Part shown: positions 28,336 to 36,820 of the stretch, piece after piece
How positions within the stretch are numbered: the stretch's first letter is position 1
Layout: every line of letters starts with the position of its first letter
Assembly (NCBI GenBank): GCA_963841065.1
Contig: CAWJBI010000040.1
Span: forward strand, 17,513 to 81,512
Origin: M0108 sp963841065
GTDB lineage: Bacteria; Pseudomonadota; Gammaproteobacteria; Chromatiales; Chromatiaceae
Length of the DNA stretch: 64,000 nt
Direction: 5' to 3'
The notes under the pieces: model-generated
The model's database searches: none
Told to the model about the DNA's origin: nothing
What the model saw: only the letters and a program-made list of their open reading frames with translations
Position numbers and translations under genes: made by a program

Positions 28336-30619
28336 GTGACACCTAACGCCACGACCAAGCCCCTGCCCCGCCTTCGTCTTGCCACTCTCTGCTGCCTGAT
28401 GCTGGCGGCAATGTCGGTATTGGCCGAGGACGGAGACCCCCTGGAGGCGGGCCTCGACTGGGACTATTGCGGGCTGCGCCCCGCGCGGCTCGGGCCCGCC
28501 ACCCTGCCCTCGCCCCCGGGGAACGAGGAACCCGTCTCCATCGAGGCCGATGACCTGGGGTACGACCGTAACAGCCAACTCCTCAAGCTGGAAGGCAACA
28601 TCGACCTGCAACAAGGGAGCCGCCAGATCCGTGCCCAGGCCATGAGCTACGGCGTCGCGACGGAGGAGGTCACGGCCGAGGGCGACTTGTTCCTGGCCCA
28701 GCCGGGGGTGCGCATCCTGGGCAAGCAGGGGACCCTCAATCTCAAGACCAACCAGGGCCAGATCACCCAGCCCCGCTACCGCTTCGCCGGCCCCCTGAAT
28801 GCCCGGGGCGACGCCCAGAGCGCGCAATTGCTGGAACAGGGCAAGACCCATTACGAGGACATCGTCTTCACCTCCTGCCCCCCGGGCCGGCGCGACTGGG
28901 ATCTGGCGGCAGCGCGGTTGGATATCGATCAGGTCGAGGGCTGGGGCATCGCTCGGAACGCCAGGCTACGGGTCATGGGTGTCCCCGTGCTTTATTCCCC
29001 TTATCTCTCCTTCCCGATCGACGACCGGCGCAAGAGCGGCTTTCTCACCCCCATCATCGGCAACTCCAGTAGCTCGGGTTTCCAGGTCGTCACCCCCTAT
29101 TACTTCAATATCGCTCCCAACATGGACGCGACCCTGACGCCCACCTACATGAGCGAGCGTGGCTTGCTGCTTGGCGGCGAATTCCGCTATCTCTCTCCCA
29201 TCCAGTCCCTTGATTTCTATGCCGAGGGCATCGCGAGCGACCAGGAATACAATAACGAGGCACGCGGCGCCCTGCGCATTCTGCATCAAGGCAACTATGG
29301 ATCGGGCTGGACATCCTCCCTGCGCTTTCAGGATGTCACGGATAAGCAGTACCTGGAGGATTTCGGCAACAGCCTGGAACTGACCAGCCTGCGCAACATT
29401 GAACGCCGGGCTGATCTCAACTACCAGGGTCAGGCCTGGAACGCCCGGCTTATGGTCCAGCAGTTTCAGAACGTGGATATCAGCATCCCGCCCGGGGAGT
29501 ATCCCTACGCCCGGCTGCCCCAGCTCGAATTGAACCTGACTCCCTGGCGCCACGATTCGGGTCTCGAACTCAATTTCCCGAGCCAATACAACTATTTCGA
29601 CCATGACACCAAGGTTCATGGCGGCCGCGCCACCCTCCAGCCCAGCCTCGCCTGGCCCGTCCGCCGCACCTACGGCCACCTGATCCCGCGCCTGAACTTC
29701 TGGGGCGGGGCCTATGGCCTCCAGGATACCGAGATCGGCGACCCCGAGCGACCCCTCCTACGCCATTCCCAGTTTCAACCTCGACGGCCAACTGGTCTTC
29801 GAGCGCCAGACGAGTTGGCTGGGCCAATCGGTCCTGCAGACCCTGGAGCCCCGCGCCTTTTACCTCTACACGCCCTATAAGGACCAGACCGACATCCCGG
29901 TCTTCGATACCACGGACATGAGCTTCAGCTATGGCACCCTCTTTCTGCCCAACCGCTTCGCCGGCTATGATCGCGTGGGTGACGCCAACCAACTCACCTT
30001 GGGCCTGAGTACCCGTCTCCTCCAGACCAGCACGGGGCGAGAACTGCTGCGCGCCAGCCTCGGCAAGCCTGTCTACTTCGAAACCCCCCGGGTCTGGCTC
30101 ACGGACATCCCCGAGGAACGTCAGCAGGCCACTGCCCTGGTCGGGGAGGTCGCGGCGCGCCTGATGCGGGATCTCACCGGCCGCACCACCCTGCGTTGGG
30201 ATCCCCAACCGGATGACGAGGAGGATGCGCTGGAAAAGCTCATCGTCGAGCTCCGCTACCAATCCCCGAAAAAGCACCTGCTCAATCTCGCCTATCGCTA
30301 CGATGTCGGCGAGACGGAGGCTACCCGCTACCGGGATCTGGATTTATCGGCGAGCTGGCCCATCAATCCCCAGTTGAAACTCGTCGGACGCTGGTATTAT
30401 TCCCTGTATAACGAAAAGGTGAACGAGACCTTCGCCGGCGTTTCCTACGGCAAGTGCTGCTGGAAGGTCAACGTGCTGGGCCGTCACATCAACAATCAGC
30501 CGGGCACCGATGGCGAGACCAGCGTCATGCTCCAGTTGGAGCTAGCCGGACTGGCCAAATTCGGCGACAAAATCGACCAATTTCTGGAGCGTGGTATCTA
30601 TGGCTACACCGAGGAATAA
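28336..30619 (+). CDS. lptD: LPS-assembly protein LptD (one frameshift)
   Basis: Outer-membrane beta-barrel that inserts lipopolysaccharide into the outer leaflet with LptE. A signal peptide is followed by a periplasmic LptA-like domain (EADDLGYDRNSQLLKLEGNI and similar) and a long barrel. All four disulfide-forming cysteines are visible: DYCG, TSCPPG, and the adjacent pair in KCCWK. The frame changes near 29750 within a GACCCC-rich run; both halves retain the family sequence, and the sum is about 760 residues. GTG 28336 is the likely start. surA begins inside its 3' end, the standard lptD-surA-pdxA operon. Confidence 0.95.
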
Positions 30620-31961
30620 GGGGGGCTTAAGCCTCTGGAGGGCCTGGCGTTGGCCGGCTCTAACGGGAGCGCCCCTGCTCCTGTTATCCCTTGTGATCGC
30701 CCCCCCCCTCGCCCAGGCGGCCAGCCTCGAGGAGTTGGATTCCATCGTCGCCGTGGTCAACAAGGACGTCATCGTGCGTAGCGAACTGGAACGGGAGATC
30801 GTCCTGGCCCTGCCCGAAATGCGCGAAAAGGGGGCGGAGATGCCCCCCCGCGCGGAACTGGAACGCAAGGTCCTGGAGCGCATGATCGAGAAGCGCCTGC
30901 AAATGCAGGAGGCCCAGCGGGTCGGCATCAAGGTCGAGGATGGGGCCCTCACCCAGGCCATGGAGGGTATCGCCCAACGTAACAACCTGACGCTTGAGGA
31001 ATTGCAGACCGCCCTGGGGGCCAGCGGCATCCGCTTCGAGGACTTCCGCGAGGACACCCGCTCCCAGATGATCATGAGCCAGCTGCAGGCGCGGGAGGTC
31101 ATCAAGAACATCACCGTCACCGAGCCCGAGATCAAGCGCTTCCTCTCCCGCGAGTCGGACAGCCTGATCGAACGGACCGATGTCCGCCTCTCCCACATCC
31201 TGGTGGCCGTGCCCGAGACGGCGAGCGGCGAGGAACAGGAGCAGGCGCGAAAGAAGGCCCAGGCGATTGTCGCCAAGCTCCGGGCCGGGGGGGATTTTGG
31301 CCAGGTGGCCCGCGCAGAATCCCAAGGCCAGCAAACCCAGGAGGGTGGCGACCTCGGCTGGTTCGCCATGGCCGATGTCCCCTCGCTGGCCCAGGAAGTG
31401 TCCCGGAGCCTGGCCAAGGGCGAGGTCAGCAACCCCCTGCGCAGCCCCAGTGGCTTCCATATCATCCAGGTCACCGACATCAAGGGCAGCGGCCCGGCGG
31501 TCATCAGCCAGACCAAGGCGCGCCACATCCTCATCCGCACCAACGAGGTGGTGTCCGACGACGATGCCCGCATCCGCCTGGAGCAACTGCGCATGCGCCT
31601 GGTGGGCGGCGATGACTTCGCCAACCTGGCCCGCGCCAACTCGGACGACACTGGATCGGCCCTCAAGGGCGGCGACCTCGGCTGGTTGAGCCCCGGCGAC
31701 ACCGTACCCCAATTCGAGGCTGCCATGAACGAACTCGCCCCCAACCAGATCAGCCAGCCTTTCAAGTCCAGCTTCGGCTGGCACATCGTCCAGGTCAACG
31801 AGCGCCGCAGCCAGGACACCACCGAGGAGTTGATGCAGCTCAAGGCCAAGCAGAAGCTGCGGGAACGCAAGGCGGACGAGGCCGTCAAGCAGTGGCTGCG
31901 CAAGCTGCGCGACGAGGCCTACATCGAAGATCGTCTCGCCAAGGCGGCGGAACAGGGCTAG
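30600..31961 (+). CDS. surA: Periplasmic chaperone and isomerase SurA
   Basis: Outer-membrane-protein chaperone of the periplasm. About 453 residues: signal peptide (ends AQAAS), SurA N-terminal domain with VNKDVIVRSELE, and two parvulin-type PpiC domains (about residues 190-290 and 305-400), each with the SHILV/RHILI, GGDLGW and SGFHI/FGWHI marks. Starts available are ATG 30600 and GTG 30591; the start overlaps lptD by about 20 nt. The frame is intact, and pdxA follows after 4 nt. Confidence 0.97.
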   Translation: MATPRNKGGLSLWRAWRWPALTGAPLLLLSLVIAPPLAQAASLEELDSIVAVVNKDVIVRSELEREIVLALPEMREKGAEMPPRAELERKVLERMIEKRLQMQEAQRVGIKVEDGALTQAMEGIAQRNNLTLEELQTALGASGIRFEDFREDTRSQMIMSQLQAREVIKNITVTEPEIKRFLSRESDSLIERTDVRLSHILVAVPETASGEEQEQARKKAQAIVAKLRAGGDFGQVARAESQGQQTQEGGDLGWFAMADVPSLAQEVSRSLAKGEVSNPLRSPSGFHIIQVTDIKGSGPAVISQTKARHILIRTNEVVSDDDARIRLEQLRMRLVGGDDFANLARANSDDTGSALKGGDLGWLSPGDTVPQFEAAMNELAPNQISQPFKSSFGWHIVQVNERRSQDTTEELMQLKAKQKLRERKADEAVKQWLRKLRDEAYIEDRLAKAAEQG

Positions 31962-31965
31962 CGGC

Positions 31966-32991
31966 TTGGCCAACGCCACCCTACCCAGGCTCGTCATCAC
32001 GCCGGGGGAGCCCGCTGGCATAGGACCTGAACTCTGCGCCCAGGTGGCTCAGGCGGACTTTCCCGCCCAATGGGTCGTCATCGCCGATCCCGACCTGCTG
32101 CGGGACCGCGCCCAGCGACTGGGCCTGGATCTCGAGCTGGTCCTTTACGATCCTGACGCCCCTCGCCTGCCCCAGCGGGCCGGGATACTTCAGGTGCTAC
32201 CCCTGGCCTTGCGCCACCACCCCAGCCAGCCGGGCCTTCTCGACCCCGCCAACGCGGCCTATGTCCTGGACTGCCTGGAACGTGCTTGCGACGGCTGCCT
32301 GACCGGCGAGTTCGATGCCCTGGTCACGGGCCCGGTGCACAAGGGTGTCATTAATGACGCCGGCTTTCCCTTCAGCGGGCATACGGAATTCCTGGCGGCA
32401 CGCTGTGGGTCCGATCCGGTGATGATGCTGGCGGCGCCGGGGCTGAGGGTCGCCCTGGCCACCACCCATTTGCCCCTGCGCCAGGTCGCGGATCACATTA
32501 CCCCGGCGGGACTGGAAGGGGTCATCCGCATCCTGGACCGGGATCTGCGCCAACGCTTCGGCATCGCCCGGCCGCGCCTGCTGGTCTGTGGCCTCAACCC
32601 CCACGCCGGCGAGGGCGGCCATCTGGGCCGGGAGGAGATCGAGATCATAGCCCCCCTGCTGGCGCGACTCAGGGCCGAGGGTCTGGACCTGGTCGGGCCC
32701 CTGGCCGCCGATACCGCCTTTGTGCCGGACCATCTGGCCCAGGCCGATGCCGTCCTGGCCATGTACCACGACCAGGGCCTGCCCGTCCTCAAGCATCTGG
32801 GATTTGGCAACGCCGTGAACATCACCCTGGGCCTGCCGATCGTGCGGGTCTCCGTCGATCACGGCACGGCCCTGGACCTGGCTGGCACGGGTCAAGCCGA
32901 CCCGGGCAGCCTGAAGGCCGCGCTCAACACGGCCCTGGAGATGGTGAGCCGGGGCCCGTCCCCTACCCAAGCCCAGGTCCAGTCGGCCTGA
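31966..32991 (+). CDS. pdxA: 4-hydroxythreonine-4-phosphate dehydrogenase
   Basis: NAD-dependent step of deoxyxylulose-5-phosphate-dependent pyridoxal phosphate synthesis. The 341 residues include ITPGEPAGIGPELC, the metal/substrate site GPVHKGVINDAGFPFSGHTE, and MYHDQGLPVLKHLGFGNAVN with VDHGTALDLAG. TTG 31966 is the only start fitting the family. It is the third gene of lptD-surA-pdxA. The frame is intact and converges on nrdB 26 nt away. Confidence 0.96.
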   Translation: MANATLPRLVITPGEPAGIGPELCAQVAQADFPAQWVVIADPDLLRDRAQRLGLDLELVLYDPDAPRLPQRAGILQVLPLALRHHPSQPGLLDPANAAYVLDCLERACDGCLTGEFDALVTGPVHKGVINDAGFPFSGHTEFLAARCGSDPVMMLAAPGLRVALATTHLPLRQVADHITPAGLEGVIRILDRDLRQRFGIARPRLLVCGLNPHAGEGGHLGREEIEIIAPLLARLRAEGLDLVGPLAADTAFVPDHLAQADAVLAMYHDQGLPVLKHLGFGNAVNITLGLPIVRVSVDHGTALDLAGTGQADPGSLKAALNTALEMVSRGPSPTQAQVQSA

Positions 32992-33017
32992 AAGCCTCCG
33001 GGTGATGACGCGGCCGC

Positions 33018-34280
33018 CTATCTTTTCAATCCCGCGAGGGGGTCGTCCCACTCGGGTTGTTGATGCCTGCCGAAGTAGGGATCCTCTTCGGGAAATAGCT
33101 CTGCCACCAGCTGCTTGTCCTCGACGGGGGCAGCGGGGGGCGAGGCCTCGGCCGCCGGCTTGGCCGTGAAGCAGGTCGCGTAGGGGTTCTGCTGCTCGGT
33201 TGGGCTCCCCTCTTCCTGGTCATCGAAGGATAAGGCCCCACCCGCCTGGTATTCCGTGACCCGCGTCTCGAAGAAGTTCTTCTCCTTCTTCAGCTCCATC
33301 TGTTCGCTCATCCAGGGAAAGGCGTGATAGGCGTCCTCGAAGGGTTGGGGCAGCCCGACGGAGCCGAGGCGCATATTGGCGAAGAACTTGGTAGTGGCGA
33401 CATGGTCTGGAATGGAATAGCCCAGGATGGGACCATCCTTGAAGCAGTAGCTGATATAGCCCTGCTCCAGTTCGATGGCGCGCCGGGTGTCACGGTCGAT
33501 GTCGGCCAGCAACTCATCGGTGATGGCCTCCGGATACTGCGCCATGAATTCCCGGATCAGGGCAACGCCAAAGCCGATATGGTTGGACTCGTCGCGGGCA
33601 ATGTAGCTGAACTGCTCGGCGCCGCCCTTGAAGAAGCCGAGTCGGGACAACTGCTGGATGGGGCCCAGCAGGGACACCCAGAACCAGACGCCCTCGAAGA
33701 TCAAAAACCAGAAGACCAGGGAGCGGAGCAGGGCCTGCTTTTCCGCAATGGCCATCTCGTGGTAAGGCCGGCCTTCAATCTGCCGCTTGATGGTTTGGAG
33801 GACCGGTTCGGAAAGCTTCTGGGCCATCTCCACCCGTTCCTTCATGGCCGGCACGGTCTTCCAGGTATCGTAAATGGATAGGGGTATGCCGAGATTCTCG
33901 ATGACGTAGCGATAGCTGCGGGTATGCAGGCCTTCTTCCCAGACCAGCCGCTTGAAAAAGTGGCGGATTTCCGCGGGCTGAAAAACGGAAAGGAAGGTCT
34001 CCGCCGCGTCATCACCCCGTTCGATATCAAAGGTCGTGAGCTGCGCCATGACGGATTCGAACAGGTGCTTGAACTTCGGATCGACGGCGGGATTCTTGTA
34101 GTCCGCCACGTCGGGGGCGACGGCAATCTCTTCCGGGGCCCAATTATTATTCTCTTGCGCCCGCGCCATGGCCCAGGCCCACTCATAGGCAAAGGGCTCA
34201 AGCTGATAAGAATCACAGGGACCAAGAAGGGGTTTGGCAGACATATTTTTCCGGTTACTAAAGGGGTTATCGATGTTCAT
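33018..34280 (-). CDS. nrdB: Ribonucleoside-diphosphate reductase small (radical) subunit
   Basis: Class I R2 subunit that houses the di-iron/tyrosyl radical and reduces ribonucleotides together with NrdA. Iron ligands are visible in WEEGLHTRSY and in ARDESNHIGFG, with the typical FEDAYHAFPWM and FFETRVTEYQAGGAL near the C-terminus. The family C-terminal peptide is followed by an acidic extension ending EWDDPLAGLKR. Starts at 34280 (MNIDNPF) and 34244 (MSAKPLL) are both possible. nrdA is not adjacent: a Cys-rich gene lies upstream instead. The frame is intact. Confidence 0.95.
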   Translation of the reverse strand: MNIDNPFSNRKNMSAKPLLGPCDSYQLEPFAYEWAWAMARAQENNNWAPEEIAVAPDVADYKNPAVDPKFKHLFESVMAQLTTFDIERGDDAAETFLSVFQPAEIRHFFKRLVWEEGLHTRSYRYVIENLGIPLSIYDTWKTVPAMKERVEMAQKLSEPVLQTIKRQIEGRPYHEMAIAEKQALLRSLVFWFLIFEGVWFWVSLLGPIQQLSRLGFFKGGAEQFSYIARDESNHIGFGVALIREFMAQYPEAITDELLADIDRDTRRAIELEQGYISYCFKDGPILGYSIPDHVATTKFFANMRLGSVGLPQPFEDAYHAFPWMSEQMELKKEKNFFETRVTEYQAGGALSFDDQEEGSPTEQQNPYATCFTAKPAAEASPPAAPVEDKQLVAELFPEEDPYFGRHQQPEWDDPLAGLKR

Positions 34281-34342
34281 ACGCAAGGTTGGGAGATTTC
34301 GAATCCGGGATCCGGAGGGGACCAACTCCCCAGGCTGGCGAT

Positions 34343-34738
34343 TTAGTTGATATTTCCACCCGGATTCTGTAACGCAAGCTCCACAACGCTTCGGCAACTT
34401 TTCGACAATTTCTGCTTGTGGTCATCCAGGCAATCGATGACTCGGCCTTGGCCGGGCCGTACCTTGGCGCAGAATTTAGCAAAATCGGCCTCGCATGCCT
34501 GATAGGATTCCTCCGGGCTTTGCAGGAGGGTTCGGCAATCGAGCGACAATTCAGTTTTGTCACGAGCGCCGAGGCACGCCAGGATTTTGTCCTCCGCCCC
34601 AAAGGCCTTGGGGCAGAATTTAACGATATCGAATTTGCAGGATTTCTGAAGGGAAGGTGGTGTTTGGGAATCTGCGGCCAGAACCGAAAAACCGCTGGCT
34701 ACCAACAGGCCAGCGATACCCAGAAAATACTTCAGCAT
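34343..34738 (-). CDS. Secreted Cys-rich repeat protein
   Basis: 131 residues with a signal peptide (ends VLAAD). The mature part has two copies of a Cys-rich module: CKFDIVKFCPKAF...CLGAR...LSLDC and CEADFAKFCAKVRPG...CLDDHKQKLSKSC. The spacing resembles the Cys_rich_FGFR (GLG1-type) repeat seen in small bacterial periplasmic proteins. The role is unknown. AGGAAG lies 6 nt before ATG 34738. It ends 62 nt before nrdB on the same strand, so they may share a transcript. The frame is intact. Confidence 0.72.
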   Translation of the reverse strand: MLKYFLGIAGLLVASGFSVLAADSQTPPSLQKSCKFDIVKFCPKAFGAEDKILACLGARDKTELSLDCRTLLQSPEESYQACEADFAKFCAKVRPGQGRVIDCLDDHKQKLSKSCRSVVELALQNPGGNIN

Positions 34739-34949
34739 CGCTCACTTCCTGACATCTAAGGCGTTGATCAAGGGTGAGGCCTATCCATGAAAATCATGGC
34801 TTATGCCTACCTATCAGAGTGATATCAGCATAACATCTTACCTGATGCTGACCACCCAATTTTAGCTTCGCCTAGTCTTCCTACCTGTCCCAACCCGCGT
34901 GCCCATGAGCGCAGGGAACGTAACAACTAGGGTAATTCCCGATCCAGGC

Positions 34950-35330
34950 TCACGGCAACCGCACAAAAAGGGCTCGACTCTCTGCCGTACTGATCCTGAT
35001 CCCAAATGTGTCGGCCAGCAGGGACCGCAAGGTTGGCGCCTCACTGACCGACTGCCGATGACGACCAGGCGGGTCGATGACCCAGTAGTCGCGATTACGC
35101 AGCGACCGTATCTCGTTGTCCAAAATTCGTGAAGCAACCAGGTTGTTGACGAAGGGCGCCGAGGGATGCCGATGAGAGTAGAAGTGGCCAACCTCGCAAT
35201 CGGCCAGGTTGTAATGGGCGAATTCGAATTGGTATACCGATTGGAAGGCGCCGTCAATGGCGGTCTGGAGATGATAGACAAACGAGGTCTGCCAGAGGCG
35301 AGGAGAGGTGACAGAATGCACGGAGGGCAG
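34950..35330 (-). pseudogene. Arylamine N-acetyltransferase C-terminal remnant
   Basis: A minus-strand frame of about 120 residues has the second half of the NAT fold: FEFAHYNLADCEVGHFYSHRHP, SAPFVNNLVASRIL, then a VIDPPGRHRQ-like turn and ALFVRL end. The N-terminal half with the catalytic Cys and the His of the triad is missing, and no continuation is readable upstream of 35330. The flanks (34739-34949 and 35331-35490) are AT-richer and carry no gene. The assignment rests on resemblance to NAT C-termini and is moderate. Confidence 0.45.
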
Positions 35331-35490
35331 ACAGCTAGCCCGAAGTGGGTTGGGCCAGGATCCGGACAGGTGGCGTCAGAGAAAGGTACTTGCTACCGCT
35401 AAGATGCTTGCAACCCTCCCCCAACGCCAAAACAGGCGAAGGGCAGAACACACGTCCCTGTGCGCGAGAATTCCCTAGCTCAGCCTTGGC

Positions 35491-35853
35491 TTACTTGGTA
35501 GGAGCGGCGGGCACAGCCTGAGGAGCAGGAGGAGCTGGGGGGGCACCGTAGGGGGCACCATAAGGAGCGCCGTAAGGAGCATAGCCATAGGGGGCGCCAT
35601 AACCGTAGGGACCATAACCATTGGCGTAGCTATTGTTGTAGCTGTTGTTGCCGCGGCCGTAGCCGCGGCCGCCGCCACCCATGTTCATGCTGAAGTCGCC
35701 GTAACCGTCGCCATCGCCGAACATGTCGTTCATCATGTTGTTGTTATTGTTGCCGTAGCCGTTATTGCCCCAGGGACCACCCCAGAAGGCGGCAGCGGAG
35801 GCGGAGACACCCAGTAGGGCGGCGATGGCGACAGCAGTAGCAAGCTTTTTCAT
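35491..35853 (-). CDS. Sulfur-globule envelope protein (Sgp family)
   Basis: Structural protein coating intracellular elemental-sulfur globules of purple sulfur bacteria. The 120 residues have a signal peptide (MKKLATAVAIAALLGVSASA), a mature start AAFWGGPW, and a Gly/Asn/Tyr-rich body (NNGYGNNNNNMMNDMFGDGDG) ending in YGAP repeats and an Ala/Pro tail. This composition and the FWGGPW start match the Allochromatium Sgp/CV proteins; which paralogue it is cannot be told. Export fits the extracytoplasmic location of the globules. A strong promoter lies upstream. Confidence 0.85.
   Translation of the reverse strand: MKKLATAVAIAALLGVSASAAAFWGGPWGNNGYGNNNNNMMNDMFGDGDGYGDFSMNMGGGGRGYGRGNNSYNNSYANGYGPYGYGAPYGYAPYGAPYGAPYGAPPAPPAPQAVPAAPTK
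35539..35618 (-). repeat. Tandem YGAP-coding repeats within the sulfur-globule gene
   Basis: Short repeats of about 12 nt encode Tyr-Gly-Ala-Pro or close variants over residues 79-105. Such repeats are prone to slippage, so copy number may differ between strains. Confidence 0.7.
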
Positions 35854-35931
35854 TTGATTTTCTCGTTAGTGGGTTTCTGTTGGCAGCGAGGGCGGCGTCT
35901 TGGTTGAGCGGTGCGCCGTCCATGGGGAGAT

Positions 35932-35960
35932 AGAATATTAGAATATTCTGATATTGTCAA
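35932..35960 (-). promoter_or_regulatory. Promoter of the sulfur-globule gene
   Basis: Minus strand: consensus TTGACA (35955-35960), 17-nt spacer, then TATTCT (35932-35937), about 80 nt before the ATG. The spacer contains the palindrome GAATATTC. The region is much more AT-rich than its surroundings, fitting a highly expressed gene. Confidence 0.75.
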
Positions 35961-36125
35961 ACATCAGATTTGGCTTTTCGCTTGAGCCCACCTACACCAT
36001 GAAGCGCCCGGCCCTGCCTGGCCGGCCGGACCCTGAACTGTCATGCCTGGGTTCTCTAGGCTATGATGCCTACGGATTCCGTAATCACCTGATAACTATC
36101 TGTAACAACGGGAGTGTTGGATAAG

Positions 36126-36818
36126 ATGATTTTTGACGAGACCCTGTATCAGGGGGTCATGCTACGCCTCATTCGCGGGGCCATGACCTTTCGGGAACAC
36201 GAATACCGGGGTGGCCTCACCCGCATGGCGGAGCTGACCAAAGGGCAGAACCCCGAGGTGCTATTGATCGGTTGCTGCGACTCGCGGGTGGACCTGACGC
36301 GCATCAGCGGGGCGGAACCGGGAGAAGTTTTCGTCATCCGGAACGTCGCCAATCTGGTCCCGCCCTACACCTTTGACCAGGGCGCCGGACATGGCGTCCG
36401 CGCCGCCATCGAATATGGGGTCAGGGCACTCAACATCGCCAACATCGTCGTTTTTGGCCACGCCCACTGCGGCGGAATCAAGGCCGCCATCCAGACCGCC
36501 GCTGGCCAGGCGCCGTCATCGGACTTCCTGGGTACCTGGCTGGCGCTGGCGAAGGATGCCTGCCATGCCGAGATCAAGGACCCCATCACCGGCGAGTCCC
36601 GCCCCGTGCCCATCGAGCTGCTCAAGGACTACAGCTACCTGGTCGAGCGCGCCTCGGTGCTCAACTCCCTCAACAACCTGCGTACCTATCCCTGGATCGC
36701 CGAGCGGGTCGCCGCGGGCTCCCTGAGTCTCCATGGCTGGTGGTTCGATCTCGAAACCGGCGACCTCTGGGTCACCGACCCCCGCACGGGCCAGTTCCTC
36801 CCGGTCGAGGCGCACTGA
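36126..36818 (+). CDS. Beta-class carbonic anhydrase
   Basis: Interconverts CO2 and bicarbonate. Zinc ligands are visible: Cys in GCCDSRVD, and His/Cys in GHAHCGG; the Asp-Arg pair of the active site follows the first Cys. About 230 residues, normal for the beta class. GGGAG lies 11 nt before ATG 36126; an upstream in-frame GTG (36114) is less likely. The next gene, a membrane transporter, begins 2 nt after the stop, so the two are co-transcribed and probably cooperate in inorganic-carbon handling; that link is an inference. The frame is intact. Confidence 0.93.
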   Translation: MIFDETLYQGVMLRLIRGAMTFREHEYRGGLTRMAELTKGQNPEVLLIGCCDSRVDLTRISGAEPGEVFVIRNVANLVPPYTFDQGAGHGVRAAIEYGVRALNIANIVVFGHAHCGGIKAAIQTAAGQAPSSDFLGTWLALAKDACHAEIKDPITGESRPVPIELLKDYSYLVERASVLNSLNNLRTYPWIAERVAAGSLSLHGWWFDLETGDLWVTDPRTGQFLPVEAH

Positions 36819-36820
36819 AG

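Noticed and set aside
30542..32021. Two long minus-strand frames opposite surA (445 and 453 codons)
   Set aside because: Both mirror surA codon bias and have no domains; surA is clear on the plus strand.
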